Both the position numbers and the translations under genes were made by a program. Positions 36,240-45,148 of a stretch of DNA of 64,000 nt are shown piece after piece (position 1 is the first letter of the stretch; every line of letters starts with the position of its first letter). Under the pieces are notes generated by a model. That model was not told the origin of the DNA. It worked only from the letters and a program-made list of their open reading frames with translations, and ran no database searches. Origin of the DNA: Spirulina major PCC 6313 (GTDB lineage Bacteria; Cyanobacteriota; Cyanobacteriia; Cyanobacteriales; Spirulinaceae); contig NZ_KV878783.1 of assembly GCF_001890765.1 (NCBI RefSeq), positions 249,028 to 313,027 of the forward strand. The letters are read 5' to 3'.

Positions 36240-39200
36240 ATGTCAAACGTGAATACAGACCAGGGATCATTCATTGAGTTAACGGCTTGGGATTGCCTGC
36301 GATCGCCCCTGTGGATTGTTGATCCTGAAACAGCACGGATTCGCTGGGCCAATTCTGCCTGTTTTGCCCTGATTGGCATCGAACCGCTCGATGCATTGAC
36401 CCAATACCTCACCCCCTGCCATGAAGCCCTCGTCCGTCAGTGGCTTGCCTCACCCGCCCAACCGCCATGGGTGGTGACTCAATCCCTCGACCTCCCCAGC
36501 CAAGGGCCGGTGGCACTCACCCTCCAAGCCTCACCGTTGCCCTCAGCATTGGGGTCAGGATGGTTAGTGGAAGGGGTGGCGGCGATCCCCGTTCCCCTAG
36601 GGATTGTAGCGAATCAAGCCTTGTCTATCCTTGACCATAGCCCCGATAGCCTGCGGCTATATTATTTAAACGGTGAATTTCTCTGGCAAAATGCGATCGC
36701 TGCCCAACGGCATCCCGATCCCCAGTCTCTGCCCGATGACTATGCCCATACGTCAATTCTTCACGATCTCCTCGCCCACCTCCAGACCAGCACCCCCTAC
36801 TCCATAGAATTTGAACAAACTCTGCCAGCAGAATCCCGCTGGATTGCCCTGGATTTGACCATCATTCCCGGTCAAGACCCGGCCTATCCCCTCGCACTCA
36901 TCCGCGAAAGAGACCGCACCGAGCATCACCAGCAAACCACAACGCAACAAAACCTCAACGCCAAGCTCACCTTTATGATCCAAGCCACAACGGACGGGTT
37001 TTGGGAATGGGATCTACGTCAGGATCATGTCCTGTGGTCAACGTCATTCTATCGGTTGCTGGGTCTTGATGAGGAAATGGAGCTTTCCTTTGATGTGGTG
37101 CAGGCATTAGTCCATCCCGCTGATGCCGATCGCCATCAGCGAGTGGTGCAAGAGTATTTGCAAACCGGTGGACTGTATCAAATTGAGCTCCGGATGCGTC
37201 ACGAGGAAGGGCATTATCTGTGGATTTTGGCCCAGGGCGCAAGTTTGCGGGATGGCGAACAGATTTTGGGCATGGCAGGGACGATTCAAAACATTACCGA
37301 GCAGAAGCGCCATGAGGCCCTCTTGATGGGACAAAAAAAAATCCTCCAAGCGATTGTGACGGATGTCCCCCTCACCAAAATTCTCACCGATTTAATTCTG
37401 GTGATTGAAAGTCAATTGTCTGACCTCCGGGGGGCCATCTTAATCTACGATCCGGCGAGCCATACCTTGCAGAACGGGGTTGCGCCAAGTCTCTCGCCGG
37501 CCTATTCAGCAGCCATCAACGGGTTGCCGGTGGCGGAAAATCAGGGGTCTTGTGGTACGGCAGCCCATCGTCGTGAGCCGGTGATTGTGGCGGATCTTGC
37601 CACCCATCCCGCCTGGGCAAACAGTCGCAAACTTGCCCTCAAGTATGACTTGCAGGCTGCCTGGTCGATGCCAATCTTGACGGCGACGGGGGACTTGTTA
37701 GGGACGTTTTGTTTTTATGCCGCCACGCCTCGCCATCCCACCGTTGCCGAGCGGCAATTGTTGTGGGAAGCGACCCACCTGGCGGGGATTGCCCTCGAAC
37801 GCCAACGGGCCAAATTTCAGCAACAACAGTCAGAGCAGGCGTTACGCCAGAGCGAGCAGCGGTTTCGGCATTTGTTTGAGGAAGTGCCCTCGATTGCGGT
37901 GCAGGGGTATAGCCGCGATCGCCGCGTCATTTTTTGGAATCGTGCCAGCGAAAAACTCTACGGCTACAGCGCCGCCGAAGCCCTAGGACAGCGGATCGAA
38001 GACCTCTTAGCCTTGCCCGATCAACGAGAGGTGTTGATGGCGTTTATGGACGACAGCTTCCAAAACCCCACGGTTCCCCGCAGTCAAGAAGTGCAACTGC
38101 GCACCAAAACCGGTGCAACCCTGACGGTCTATGCCAGTGCGGTGTTAATTCCCAATTTAATGGGAGAGTTGGAACTGTATTGCTTGGATGTGGATTATAG
38201 CGATCGCGCCCGGGCCGCCCAAGCCCTCCGCGAAAGCGAAGCCCGGGCCCGCGAAACCTCCCAAATGCTCACCCAATTTAGCCGCAACCTCAAAGAACTC
38301 CACCGCCTCAGCACCCACTCCTATAACCGCTTTGCCGAACTCTGTCAGGCTTACCTGACGGCCGGGTGTCAACTGTTAAATTTGCCCGTGGGCATGATTC
38401 TGCAAATTCAAGGCGGCCACTGTCACCTTGACTCTTTTCAGACCGAGCGGCCCAGCTTGAGCGTGGCAGTAGATGGCTTGTTACCCCTCAGCCGCACCTA
38501 TGAACAAGTCGTGATCTTTGAGCGCCGGACTCAAATTAGTACAACCGCTGAAACCGCAGCGATCCACCCCTTGGCCCCGCATCTTCCCATCGCGACTTGC
38601 ATTAGCACCCCCATCCAAATTGAAACGGGGATCTATGGAATCTTGAGCTTTGCCAGTCCTGTCCCGCGTCAGTGGCCGTTTATGGATCATGAGCAGGAGA
38701 TTCTCGAACTGATGGCGCGGGATTTGGGGCGGTTCATCATGACCTATCGCAGCGAACTCCATCGCCAATCGGTGGAATCGGCGCTGCGCCATAGTGAAAT
38801 GAAGTACCGCAGTATTTTTGAAAATATTAACCAGGGCATTTTTCAAACCACCCTAGAAGGACGCTATCTGGATGCCAATCCGTTTTTAGCCCGGCTCTAT
38901 GGCTATAAATCGCCGGTGGATTTGATTCGCAATTTAACGAATATTGGCCGTCAACTGTACGTGAACCCTTCCCGTCGCTGGGAGTTAATCCAAAAAACCC
39001 AGACCGATGGGATGATCTACCATGAAGAATCCCAGGTCTATCGGCGCGATCGCACCGTGATTTGGATTGCCGAAACCCAACGGGCTGTGTACGACAATAA
39101 CGGCAATCTGCTCTATTTTGAAGGCACAGTGGAGGACATCACCGCCCGTCGCCACGCGGAAGCAGAACTCCACTACAACGCCTACCATGACCCGTTAACC

Positions 39201-40475
39201 CAACTGCATAATCGCACTTGGTTTACGGAGCAGCTTCAGCAGGCGATCGCCGTCGCCCCCACCGAGGCAGCCTACCCCTATGCGGTGTTGTTCATTGACC
39301 TCGATCGCTTCAAAATTATTAACGATGGTCTGGGGCATATTGTCGGGGATCACCTCCTCAAAGCGGTCGCCCAACGCCTGCGCGACTCCCTCACCGCACC
39401 GGCTAAGTTGGCCCGCTTTGGGGGGGATGAATTTGCCGTTTTACTAGAAAACCTCGACCCGGAGGCGGTGAAAGCGATCGCCACCCATCTTGTGCAGCAG
39501 ATGCAATGCCCGATCTGCCTTGACCAACGCACGTTTTCCGTCTGTGCCAGCATCGGCATTGTCTTTAGCGATACCGCCACCTACGAACGCCCCGACCAAC
39601 TCCTGCGGGATGCCGACCTTGCCATGTACCGGGCCAAAGGCCAAGGGGGCAACAGCTATGCCTGTTTTGAACCGTCGATGTTCCCCCTCGCCCTCACCCG
39701 GTTGAACCTAGAGCACGATATCAAACGCGCCCTTGAGCTTCAAGAACTCCGACTCCACTATCAGCCGATCATGGATCTGAAAACCCATCGGGTCTACGGC
39801 TTTGAAGTGCTGCTGCGGTGGTGTCATGGTGAACGGGGGTGGATTGCCCCCGATGAATTTATTCCGGTGGCGGAGGAAACGGGAGAAATTCAAAGCATTG
39901 GCCTCTGGGTGCTAGAACAATCCTGCCGCCAGTTGGCCCAGTGGCGATCGCAGATCCCAGCCATGGCCGACCTCGTTCTCACGGTCAATGTCTCGCCTGT
40001 GCAGTTGAAATATAGCGATCTGGTCGATCGCATTCAACACCTTCTTGACCGTTTCCACCTGCCTCCCACTCAGCTAAAACTAGAAATCACTGAAACCGGC
40101 TTTCTTGCCATGACCACCGTAGACTGTGCCATTTTCCAACAGATGCGCGATCTGGGCGTGGGTCTTTGTATTGATGACTTTGGAACAGGCTATTCCTCCT
40201 TGAGTCGCCTCCACACATTACCGATCAGCACAATTAAAGTAGACCGCTCCTTTGTTAATGACATTGATACCGATGATGCGAAAGTGGTGATCGCCCAAAC
40301 AATTATTGACCTGGCCCATAATATCGGCACGGATGTGGTGTCCGAAGGGATTGAAACCGAAGCCCAGCGCGATACCGTCTTGGCGTTGGGGTGTGAGTTG
40401 GGGCAGGGCTATTGGTTTTCCCGTCCAATGGATGCCGAACGGGCGGAGCGGTGGTTTTGCGATCGCCTCCCTTAA
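36240..40475 (+). CDS. Large PAS/GAF/GGDEF/EAL cyclic-di-GMP signalling protein
   Basis: 1411 residues from MSNVNTDQGSFIELTAWDCL. Several sensor folds come in order: PAS-like (about 20-110), another (130-230), PAS with PAC (240-360), GAF (375-520), PAS (545-660), GAF (690-850), PAS (860-985). Then comes GGDEF (from DPLTQLHNRTWF, with ARFGGDEFAVL intact) and EAL (GFEVLLRW, i.e. EVL, EITETGF, DDFGTGYSS, VSEGIE, QGYWF). Both activities look possible; the sensors decide direction. No membrane helices are seen, so it is cytoplasmic. The longest frame begins 174 bp earlier inside tnpB and is not credible. No ribosome-binding site is visible because the TnpB element ends 12 bp before the start. Confidence 0.88.
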   Translation: MSNVNTDQGSFIELTAWDCLRSPLWIVDPETARIRWANSACFALIGIEPLDALTQYLTPCHEALVRQWLASPAQPPWVVTQSLDLPSQGPVALTLQASPLPSALGSGWLVEGVAAIPVPLGIVANQALSILDHSPDSLRLYYLNGEFLWQNAIAAQRHPDPQSLPDDYAHTSILHDLLAHLQTSTPYSIEFEQTLPAESRWIALDLTIIPGQDPAYPLALIRERDRTEHHQQTTTQQNLNAKLTFMIQATTDGFWEWDLRQDHVLWSTSFYRLLGLDEEMELSFDVVQALVHPADADRHQRVVQEYLQTGGLYQIELRMRHEEGHYLWILAQGASLRDGEQILGMAGTIQNITEQKRHEALLMGQKKILQAIVTDVPLTKILTDLILVIESQLSDLRGAILIYDPASHTLQNGVAPSLSPAYSAAINGLPVAENQGSCGTAAHRREPVIVADLATHPAWANSRKLALKYDLQAAWSMPILTATGDLLGTFCFYAATPRHPTVAERQLLWEATHLAGIALERQRAKFQQQQSEQALRQSEQRFRHLFEEVPSIAVQGYSRDRRVIFWNRASEKLYGYSAAEALGQRIEDLLALPDQREVLMAFMDDSFQNPTVPRSQEVQLRTKTGATLTVYASAVLIPNLMGELELYCLDVDYSDRARAAQALRESEARARETSQMLTQFSRNLKELHRLSTHSYNRFAELCQAYLTAGCQLLNLPVGMILQIQGGHCHLDSFQTERPSLSVAVDGLLPLSRTYEQVVIFERRTQISTTAETAAIHPLAPHLPIATCISTPIQIETGIYGILSFASPVPRQWPFMDHEQEILELMARDLGRFIMTYRSELHRQSVESALRHSEMKYRSIFENINQGIFQTTLEGRYLDANPFLARLYGYKSPVDLIRNLTNIGRQLYVNPSRRWELIQKTQTDGMIYHEESQVYRRDRTVIWIAETQRAVYDNNGNLLYFEGTVEDITARRHAEAELHYNAYHDPLTQLHNRTWFTEQLQQAIAVAPTEAAYPYAVLFIDLDRFKIINDGLGHIVGDHLLKAVAQRLRDSLTAPAKLARFGGDEFAVLLENLDPEAVKAIATHLVQQMQCPICLDQRTFSVCASIGIVFSDTATYERPDQLLRDADLAMYRAKGQGGNSYACFEPSMFPLALTRLNLEHDIKRALELQELRLHYQPIMDLKTHRVYGFEVLLRWCHGERGWIAPDEFIPVAEETGEIQSIGLWVLEQSCRQLAQWRSQIPAMADLVLTVNVSPVQLKYSDLVDRIQHLLDRFHLPPTQLKLEITETGFLAMTTVDCAIFQQMRDLGVGLCIDDFGTGYSSLSRLHTLPISTIKVDRSFVNDIDTDDAKVVIAQTIIDLAHNIGTDVVSEGIETEAQRDTVLALGCELGQGYWFSRPMDAERAERWFCDRLP

Positions 40476-40507
40476 CCCGGCTACTGCCCATACATAACCC
40501 AAGTGAT

Positions 40508-40554
40508 GAATGTGGAGGGGGTATGCGTGATAAATGTGGAGGGGGTATGCGTGA
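40508..40554. repeat. Two direct copies of a 23-bp unit
   Basis: AATGTGGAGGGGGTATGCGTGA-type units at 40508-40530 and 40532-40554, followed by a GTGAGCC-aga-GGCTCAC hairpin. Probably a repeat, perhaps also a transcript end for the GGDEF-EAL gene. Confidence 0.55.
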
Positions 40555-40588
40555 GCCAGAGGCTCACACTACCTTCCTGGCATTTTAT

Positions 40589-40617
40589 GTCGTGCGAGCT
40601 TCTCGCTCGCTGTCTTG
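40589..40617. repeat. Dispersed hairpin repeat, family 3 (inverted copy)
   Basis: GTCGTGCGAGCTTCTCGCTC then GCTGTCTTG, an inverted relative of 26588-26620 and 28778-28811, forming CGAGC-ttct-GCTCG. Confidence 0.5.
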
Positions 40618-40677
40618 ACGGAGAGGGAGATTAGACGCAGGCGAGGTCAACATTAGACGTTGTGGATAAGCAGTGGC

Positions 40678-41637
40678 TTAACCCGGTCGTTGCCGCTGCC
40701 CATAGGCGATCAACCCCGTCAACAAGCCCGTCCCCAACAGATATTTAAACAGATCCGGAATCAGCGGTTGCGGTGAGAAAAACGCCTCAATCACCCCCGC
40801 CCCGATCAACAACACCACCCCCCCAAACAGCAGCCGCGCCGCTTCGCCCCCGTAATATTGCAACGCATCCCGCCGCCCATAGGCCCCCGGCCAGAGCAAC
40901 GCCCGCCCCAACAACAGCCCCGCCGCCCCCGCAACGAAAATGGCCGGCAGTTCTAAGGCTCCATGGGGGAGCACAAAGGCCCAAAACGGCATCGCTAAGC
41001 CCTGTTGAGCGACGAGGGTGGCGGCAGTCCCCAGGAGAATGCCATTGATCACCAAAATATACACCGTCAGCACACCCCCCGCGATCCCCCCAGCGGCGAC
41101 GGTGAAGGAAACCCGCAAATTGTTGATCATAATGTTGGCGGATTGCACGGGTTCGCTGCCGAGAATGATCGACCCCATCCAGAGTTCGCCGCGATCGCGC
41201 ACCTGTTCAATCAACCAGGGCGGCAACATCAACGCCACAAACCCCGGATCACGCCAGGCAAACCACCAGCCAACCACCCCACCGAGGAGAAACAAACCCG
41301 CTGCGATCGCCACCGTACCGCGATTGCGCTGAAGCGTCGCCGGAAACCCCCAGCGCACAAAATCCCACACCGCCCCCCATTCTTGCTGCCGGTTGCCCTG
41401 GTAGATCAGGGCGTAGCCTTGGGTGGTGAGGTGTTGCAACTGTTCGGTGAGGCGCGGTCCGGCGGCGTAGGTCTGGGCCCGGGCCAAGTCTCCCGACACC
41501 GAACGATAGAGGCTCGCCAGTTCCCGCAGTTCCGCCGCCGTCAGGGTCGCGATGCCCTGCTTCTGGCTGCGGTGGAGGAGGTGTTCAAGGCGTTGCCAAT
41601 TGGCTTCACGGCGTGCAATCCAGCGTTTGAGATCCAT
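40678..41637 (-). CDS. SpoIIM-like integral membrane protein
   Basis: 319 residues. A cytoplasmic helical head (1-95, MDLKRWIARREANWQRLE) is followed by about five to six membrane helices with the family's FVLPHGALELPAIFVAGAAG segment. SpoIIM is best known in sporulating Firmicutes, but relatives occur widely with RDD and other membrane genes and their role in cyanobacteria is unknown. The ORF opens at 41682, but that extension is made of low-complexity Arg/Leu and begins at the edge of a dispersed repeat, so I prefer the Met at 41637. The two genes on the other side run divergently and include an RDD gene. Confidence 0.8.
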   Translation of the reverse strand: MDLKRWIARREANWQRLEHLLHRSQKQGIATLTAAELRELASLYRSVSGDLARAQTYAAGPRLTEQLQHLTTQGYALIYQGNRQQEWGAVWDFVRWGFPATLQRNRGTVAIAAGLFLLGGVVGWWFAWRDPGFVALMLPPWLIEQVRDRGELWMGSIILGSEPVQSANIMINNLRVSFTVAAGGIAGGVLTVYILVINGILLGTAATLVAQQGLAMPFWAFVLPHGALELPAIFVAGAAGLLLGRALLWPGAYGRRDALQYYGGEAARLLFGGVVLLIGAGVIEAFFSPQPLIPDLFKYLLGTGLLTGLIAYGQRQRPG

Positions 41638-41680
41638 AAACGAGAGGGAAGGGAGGAGCCGCAATCTTAACCGACGGCTC

Positions 41681-41780
41681 ATGGCGGTTAACTATTTAAT
41701 CCGGTCATTGACAAAGGCTCTAAACCTCTAGCGAAGATGCTCGCATTGCGGAATTACCGGATTATTTCCTTAAGTTTCAT
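41681..41780. repeat. Dispersed ~100-bp repeat, copy A
   Basis: Runs ATGGCGGTTAACTATTTAAT ... CTCTAGCGAAGATGCTCGCAT, then CGGATTATTTCCTTAAGTTTC. Copies B (53261-53363) and C (61515-61615) match over the whole length. In B and C the centre is GCGAGC-aagat-GCTCGC; in A this stem has lost bases. Confidence 0.75.
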
Positions 41781-41836
41781 AGCGGTCGGTTAAGATTGCC
41801 CAATACCCCATTGTTGTATCGTTTTTGGTCAGGGTC

Positions 41837-42793
41837 ATGCCCAATCTACACAAATCCACAGCGGGGCCCTTGAGCATTGGTAATGTGATCAATGCCACGG
41901 TGACGCTCTATCGCACCCATTGGCGGCCCTATCTTTCGTTGTCGTTTCAGTCCAGCGTCTGGATTTTGATTCCGTTGGTGATTGGGGCGTTTGGGGTGAT
42001 GGCAGCCCTGGCAACCGATGCCCCGGAACTGTGGTTTGGGGCTATTCCGTTTTGGATGGGTGGGGCGGTCTATTGTTGGGGGCGATCGCTGATTGCCGTC
42101 GGGGCGATTACCCGCCTCGCGGTTGAAGCCTTACAGGAACGCGAGGAAACCGTACCGACGGCCTATCGTTGGGCGCGATCGCGCCTCTGGGGGTTAATCG
42201 GGGCCACCTTCTTGTTAGGCTTACTGTTTTTCGTGGCCTATGTGGGTCTGAGTTTCATTTTCCTGTTGGGTGGGGTGCTCATTGCTGCCCTCTTCGGTGT
42301 TTCCCTGATCAACCTTGCCACAACCACCACCATCGAACCAGAAACCGCCGTCCTCATTGGCTTGACGATTCTGGGGGTGACGGGGCTGTTTTTGTTGGCT
42401 ATCCTGAGCTTATTTTTTTGGATCGGAGCGCGGTTGTTCATTTACGATGTGCCCATCATGGCGGAAACCGAGAGCAGTGCCACCCGCACCCTCGGCACCA
42501 GTTGGCAACTCACCCAGGGCAACACCTTCCGGGTGATGATGGTATTACTTTTGGCAACGGTGGTCACCATCCCGATCTTGAGTGTTGTCCAGGTGTTGAG
42601 CATTGTGTTACAAGGGATTCTGATGGTTTGGGTAGACCCGATGAATCCGGTGTTTACCGTGGTGGTGGTGGCCAGTAGTGGGGGCATTGGGGCGATCGCC
42701 AACATCCTCTTGATTCCATTTTGGCAAGTGTTAAAAGCCGTTGTTTATTATGATCTGAAAATCCGTCGCGAGGGGATTGACCTGTCCCTTTAA
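41837..42793 (+). CDS. Multi-pass membrane protein, unknown
   Basis: 318 residues with about six hydrophobic helices, many small residues and short charged loops (ALQEREETVPTAYRWARSRL). The pattern is like GlpQ-type membrane domains and other DUF975-like families, but I cannot place it surely. The frame opens at a TTG 12 bp upstream; the ATG at 41837 is preferred. The RDD gene begins 22 bp after its stop, so they likely share an mRNA, and the SpoIIM gene is divergent. Together they look like a small membrane gene cluster. Confidence 0.7.
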   Translation: MPNLHKSTAGPLSIGNVINATVTLYRTHWRPYLSLSFQSSVWILIPLVIGAFGVMAALATDAPELWFGAIPFWMGGAVYCWGRSLIAVGAITRLAVEALQEREETVPTAYRWARSRLWGLIGATFLLGLLFFVAYVGLSFIFLLGGVLIAALFGVSLINLATTTTIEPETAVLIGLTILGVTGLFLLAILSLFFWIGARLFIYDVPIMAETESSATRTLGTSWQLTQGNTFRVMMVLLLATVVTIPILSVVQVLSIVLQGILMVWVDPMNPVFTVVVVASSGGIGAIANILLIPFWQVLKAVVYYDLKIRREGIDLSL

Positions 42794-42815
42794 CGCGATC
42801 GCCCTCTTTACCCCC

Positions 42816-43610
42816 ATGACTCTCCTCAATCGGATCACCCTCCGCACCCCCGAAAGCGTTGAACTCACCTTTACCCTCGCGGGCATTGGCAACCGCATCT
42901 ATGCACTGCTGATTGACTATCTGATTTGGGGCGCGATGCTTTTGGGGTTCTTGACCTTTTGGGCGGTGAGTTTGGAGCGACTCACCGCGATCGCAGCGGT
43001 ACTGCCCTGGGATGAAGACACCCTGCGCCTTTGGGTCATCGCGCTGGGGATGGTGATCGGGTTTGGGCTGTACATGGGCTATTTCATCGGCTTTGAGGTG
43101 GGGTGGCAGGGGCAAACACCGGGCAAACGCTGGGTGAAAATTCGGGTGATTCGGGACAATGGCCGCCCGGCTCGGTTACCCCAAGCCACCCTGCGATCGC
43201 TCCTCCGCCCCATTGATGACCTGTTTTTCCTGGGCATGGTCTTGATTCTTTTCGGCCAGCAGGAAAAACGCCTCGGTGATTGGCTCGCCGGTACGCTGGT
43301 CGTCCAAAATGCCCCCCTCAGCACCGCCACCATCCCCCCGCCATCGCCCCCCGTCCAAGCCTACGCCGCCGAACTGCGCACCCAAGCCGATCTCGACCAC
43401 CTCACCCCGGAACAGTTCGCCACCATCCGCAGCTACCTGCTGCGATCGCCCCACCTTAGCCCCCGCGCCCGCCACAGCAAAAGCCAAGCCCTCGCCCGCC
43501 AAGCCAAACACCTCCTCCACCTCACCACCCCGCCCCCGCCCCCCCTCACAGATCACCACATCCTCGCCGCGATCTACTGGGCCTACCAAGGGGAGGGCGA
43601 TCGCGGCTAA
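42816..43610 (+). CDS. RDD family membrane protein
   Basis: 264 residues. The RDD signature is seen: NRIYALLIDYLIWG (Arg-Asp helix), GQTPGKRWVKIRVIRDNG, LRPIDDLFFLGMVL and KRLGDWLAGTLVV. Three to four membrane helices are followed by a basic, Ala/Ser/Pro-rich cytoplasmic tail of about 90 residues. RDD proteins have been linked to ion transport in some bacteria, but the role here is unknown. The ATG at 42816 begins right before the conserved TLRTPESVELTFTLAG; a start 39 bp upstream overlaps the end of the preceding gene. Confidence 0.85.
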   Translation: MTLLNRITLRTPESVELTFTLAGIGNRIYALLIDYLIWGAMLLGFLTFWAVSLERLTAIAAVLPWDEDTLRLWVIALGMVIGFGLYMGYFIGFEVGWQGQTPGKRWVKIRVIRDNGRPARLPQATLRSLLRPIDDLFFLGMVLILFGQQEKRLGDWLAGTLVVQNAPLSTATIPPPSPPVQAYAAELRTQADLDHLTPEQFATIRSYLLRSPHLSPRARHSKSQALARQAKHLLHLTTPPPPPLTDHHILAAIYWAYQGEGDRG

Positions 43611-43663
43611 TTTTTCGGAGTGAGAGTTTAAAATAAAAGAATAGCTCCTCAATCGCTCCCGCC

Positions 43664-44539
43664 ATGTCTTCCCCCGTTGCGCCCTCCCTCCCCGATGTTC
43701 TGATGCTCGGAGCCGCCAAAGTCGGGTCAACCTCCCTCCACGAATACCTCCGCGACCATCCCGGCGTTTGCCTCAGTCACGCCAAAGAACTTTATTATTT
43801 CTTACCCCCCGCCGAGCGAGAAAAACACAAGCCGTGGGGCGCGATCGCCACCCCCGAAGCCTACGCCCAACAGTTCGCCCACCGCACCCCCGGCCAAATC
43901 ACCGTCGAACTCTCCACCAACTACTACGCCTATCCCGAAGCCGCCGCGATCATCAAACACCATTGCCCCCAGGTGAAACTGTTTATGATCCTGCGCGACC
44001 CGGCGAATCGGGCGTTTTCCTCCTACAGTATGCGGCTGCGGAATGTGGGGGATATGCGACCGGTGGCGGAGGAATTGAGCGATCGCACCTCGCAATTTGT
44101 CCAGCGGGGGTTTTATTTCGCGCAGATCCAAGCCGTATTAGCCCACTTCCCCCCGGAACAACTGCGGATCTTTTTCTTTGAAGACCTGATCGCCGACAAA
44201 GACCATTTTTTTAAAACCCTTTGCGACTATCTCGGCATCGAACCGCGATCGCCCCAACGCAACTACCACGGCCGACCCGGCGGCATCCCCAAACGCCCCT
44301 GGCTCCATGCCCTCGCCACCCGTGATAATCCCATCCGCAGGGCGATCGCCACCACCCTCAAACCCTTCATTTCGTCCGAAAAACGCCAAAAACTCCGTGA
44401 AACCCTCGTCCAAGCCAACATCCAAACCGCTAAACTCCCCGCCCCCGTCCGCGCCCACCTGATCGACCTCTACCGCGACGACATCACCCACCTCGAAACC
44501 TTCCTCGACCGCGATTTATCCGCCTGGAAAACGCTCTAA
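43664..44539 (+). CDS. Sulfotransferase (PAPS-dependent)
   Basis: 291 residues. The 5'-phosphosulfate loop LMLGAAKVGSTSLHEYL (about 9-25) and the 3'-phosphate element VKLFMILRDPANRAFSSYSM (about 104-123) are present, as in heparan-type sulfotransferases. It transfers sulfate from PAPS to a hydroxyl or amine, likely on a carbohydrate, which would fit cyanobacterial sulfated exopolysaccharide. The acceptor is not known. It is 54 bp after the RDD gene, on the same strand, with the hps operon starting about 610 bp further right after psbY. Confidence 0.88.
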   Translation: MSSPVAPSLPDVLMLGAAKVGSTSLHEYLRDHPGVCLSHAKELYYFLPPAEREKHKPWGAIATPEAYAQQFAHRTPGQITVELSTNYYAYPEAAAIIKHHCPQVKLFMILRDPANRAFSSYSMRLRNVGDMRPVAEELSDRTSQFVQRGFYFAQIQAVLAHFPPEQLRIFFFEDLIADKDHFFKTLCDYLGIEPRSPQRNYHGRPGGIPKRPWLHALATRDNPIRRAIATTLKPFISSEKRQKLRETLVQANIQTAKLPAPVRAHLIDLYRDDITHLETFLDRDLSAWKTL

Positions 44540-44573
44540 ATCCGGCTCATCTCCCCAAAAATCGCTCAAAAAA

Positions 44574-44606
44574 GCCCTCTCCCACGGGAGAGGGTTGGGT
44601 GAGGGA
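44574..44606. repeat. Short dispersed repeat CCCTCTCCC/GGGAGAGGG
   Basis: GCCCTCTCCCACGGGAGAGGG followed by TTGGGTGAGGGA. The hairpin is related to the centre of the element at 11599-11695. It lies 35 bp after the sulfotransferase stop and may serve as a terminator. Confidence 0.5.
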
Positions 44607-44635
44607 AAACTCCCCAGTTTTGATGCCTTTACGCC

Positions 44636-44758
44636 TTAGCGTTTGCTGAGAAAGCCTTGCACTTGACCGAGTGCCGCCGCAAAAATGTTGAACCCTGCCC
44701 AGCCTGCGGCGAGGAGAAGGGGGCCAAGTACAATCACGAGCCGCCAATCAAAATCCAT
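44636..44758 (-). CDS. psbY: Photosystem II protein Y
   Basis: 40 residues, starting [20 protein letters not shown] with one helix and ending in LSKR. The length and the pattern D-W-R-(L/V)-I-V-L-G-P-L, with AAGWAGFN and AALGQVQ, are typical of PsbY, a peripheral single-helix subunit at the edge of photosystem II next to cytochrome b559. A GGAG stands about 11 bases before the ATG on the minus strand. It sits by itself between the sulfotransferase and the hps operon. Confidence 0.93.
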   Translation of the reverse strand: MDFDWRLVIVLGPLLLAAGWAGFNIFAAALGQVQGFLSKR

Positions 44759-45148
44759 GGTGTACTTTCTCCGTCAATAATTAAGTGAATCTTAAAACTG
44801 CCCGTATTGTATCACTTCCGATCGTCTGTGGATTTGTTCGGGGCTGGGAGTCTGGCCTCTGCGTTGGGTCTTGATCGATTTCGGGGGGAAGCTGGGTATG
44901 CTAACCAAGGGATGGTGCTCCTGGTTGAGGGACAGCGTGGAACAGTGCGATCGCACTGTGTGATCCGTACCGCCCCCCTCAACCGATTAATCCATCAGCA
45001 CAAAAAAAGATTCACGAGTTGCTCTGGAATCATCCGGATCGGCGGTGTAGTCTTACTCCAACTCGGTTTCCTCCCTGTGCATCGACCGTGATCATCACGT
45101 TGATCGGGGGGTTCCCATTCTTTACGAACGTTACTCAGGAACGTTGCT
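44759..45148. other. Divergent upstream region of psbY and hpsA
   Basis: 390 bp with no gene. It holds the psbY ribosome-binding site and, near 44810, the complement of a TACAAT that may be its -10 box, and at the far end an AGGAACG before hpsA. No clear hpsA promoter is seen. Confidence 0.5.

Noticed and set aside
41005-41670. 221-residue open frame on the + strand
   Set aside because: It is antisense to the SpoIIM-like gene and lacks any recognisable pattern.
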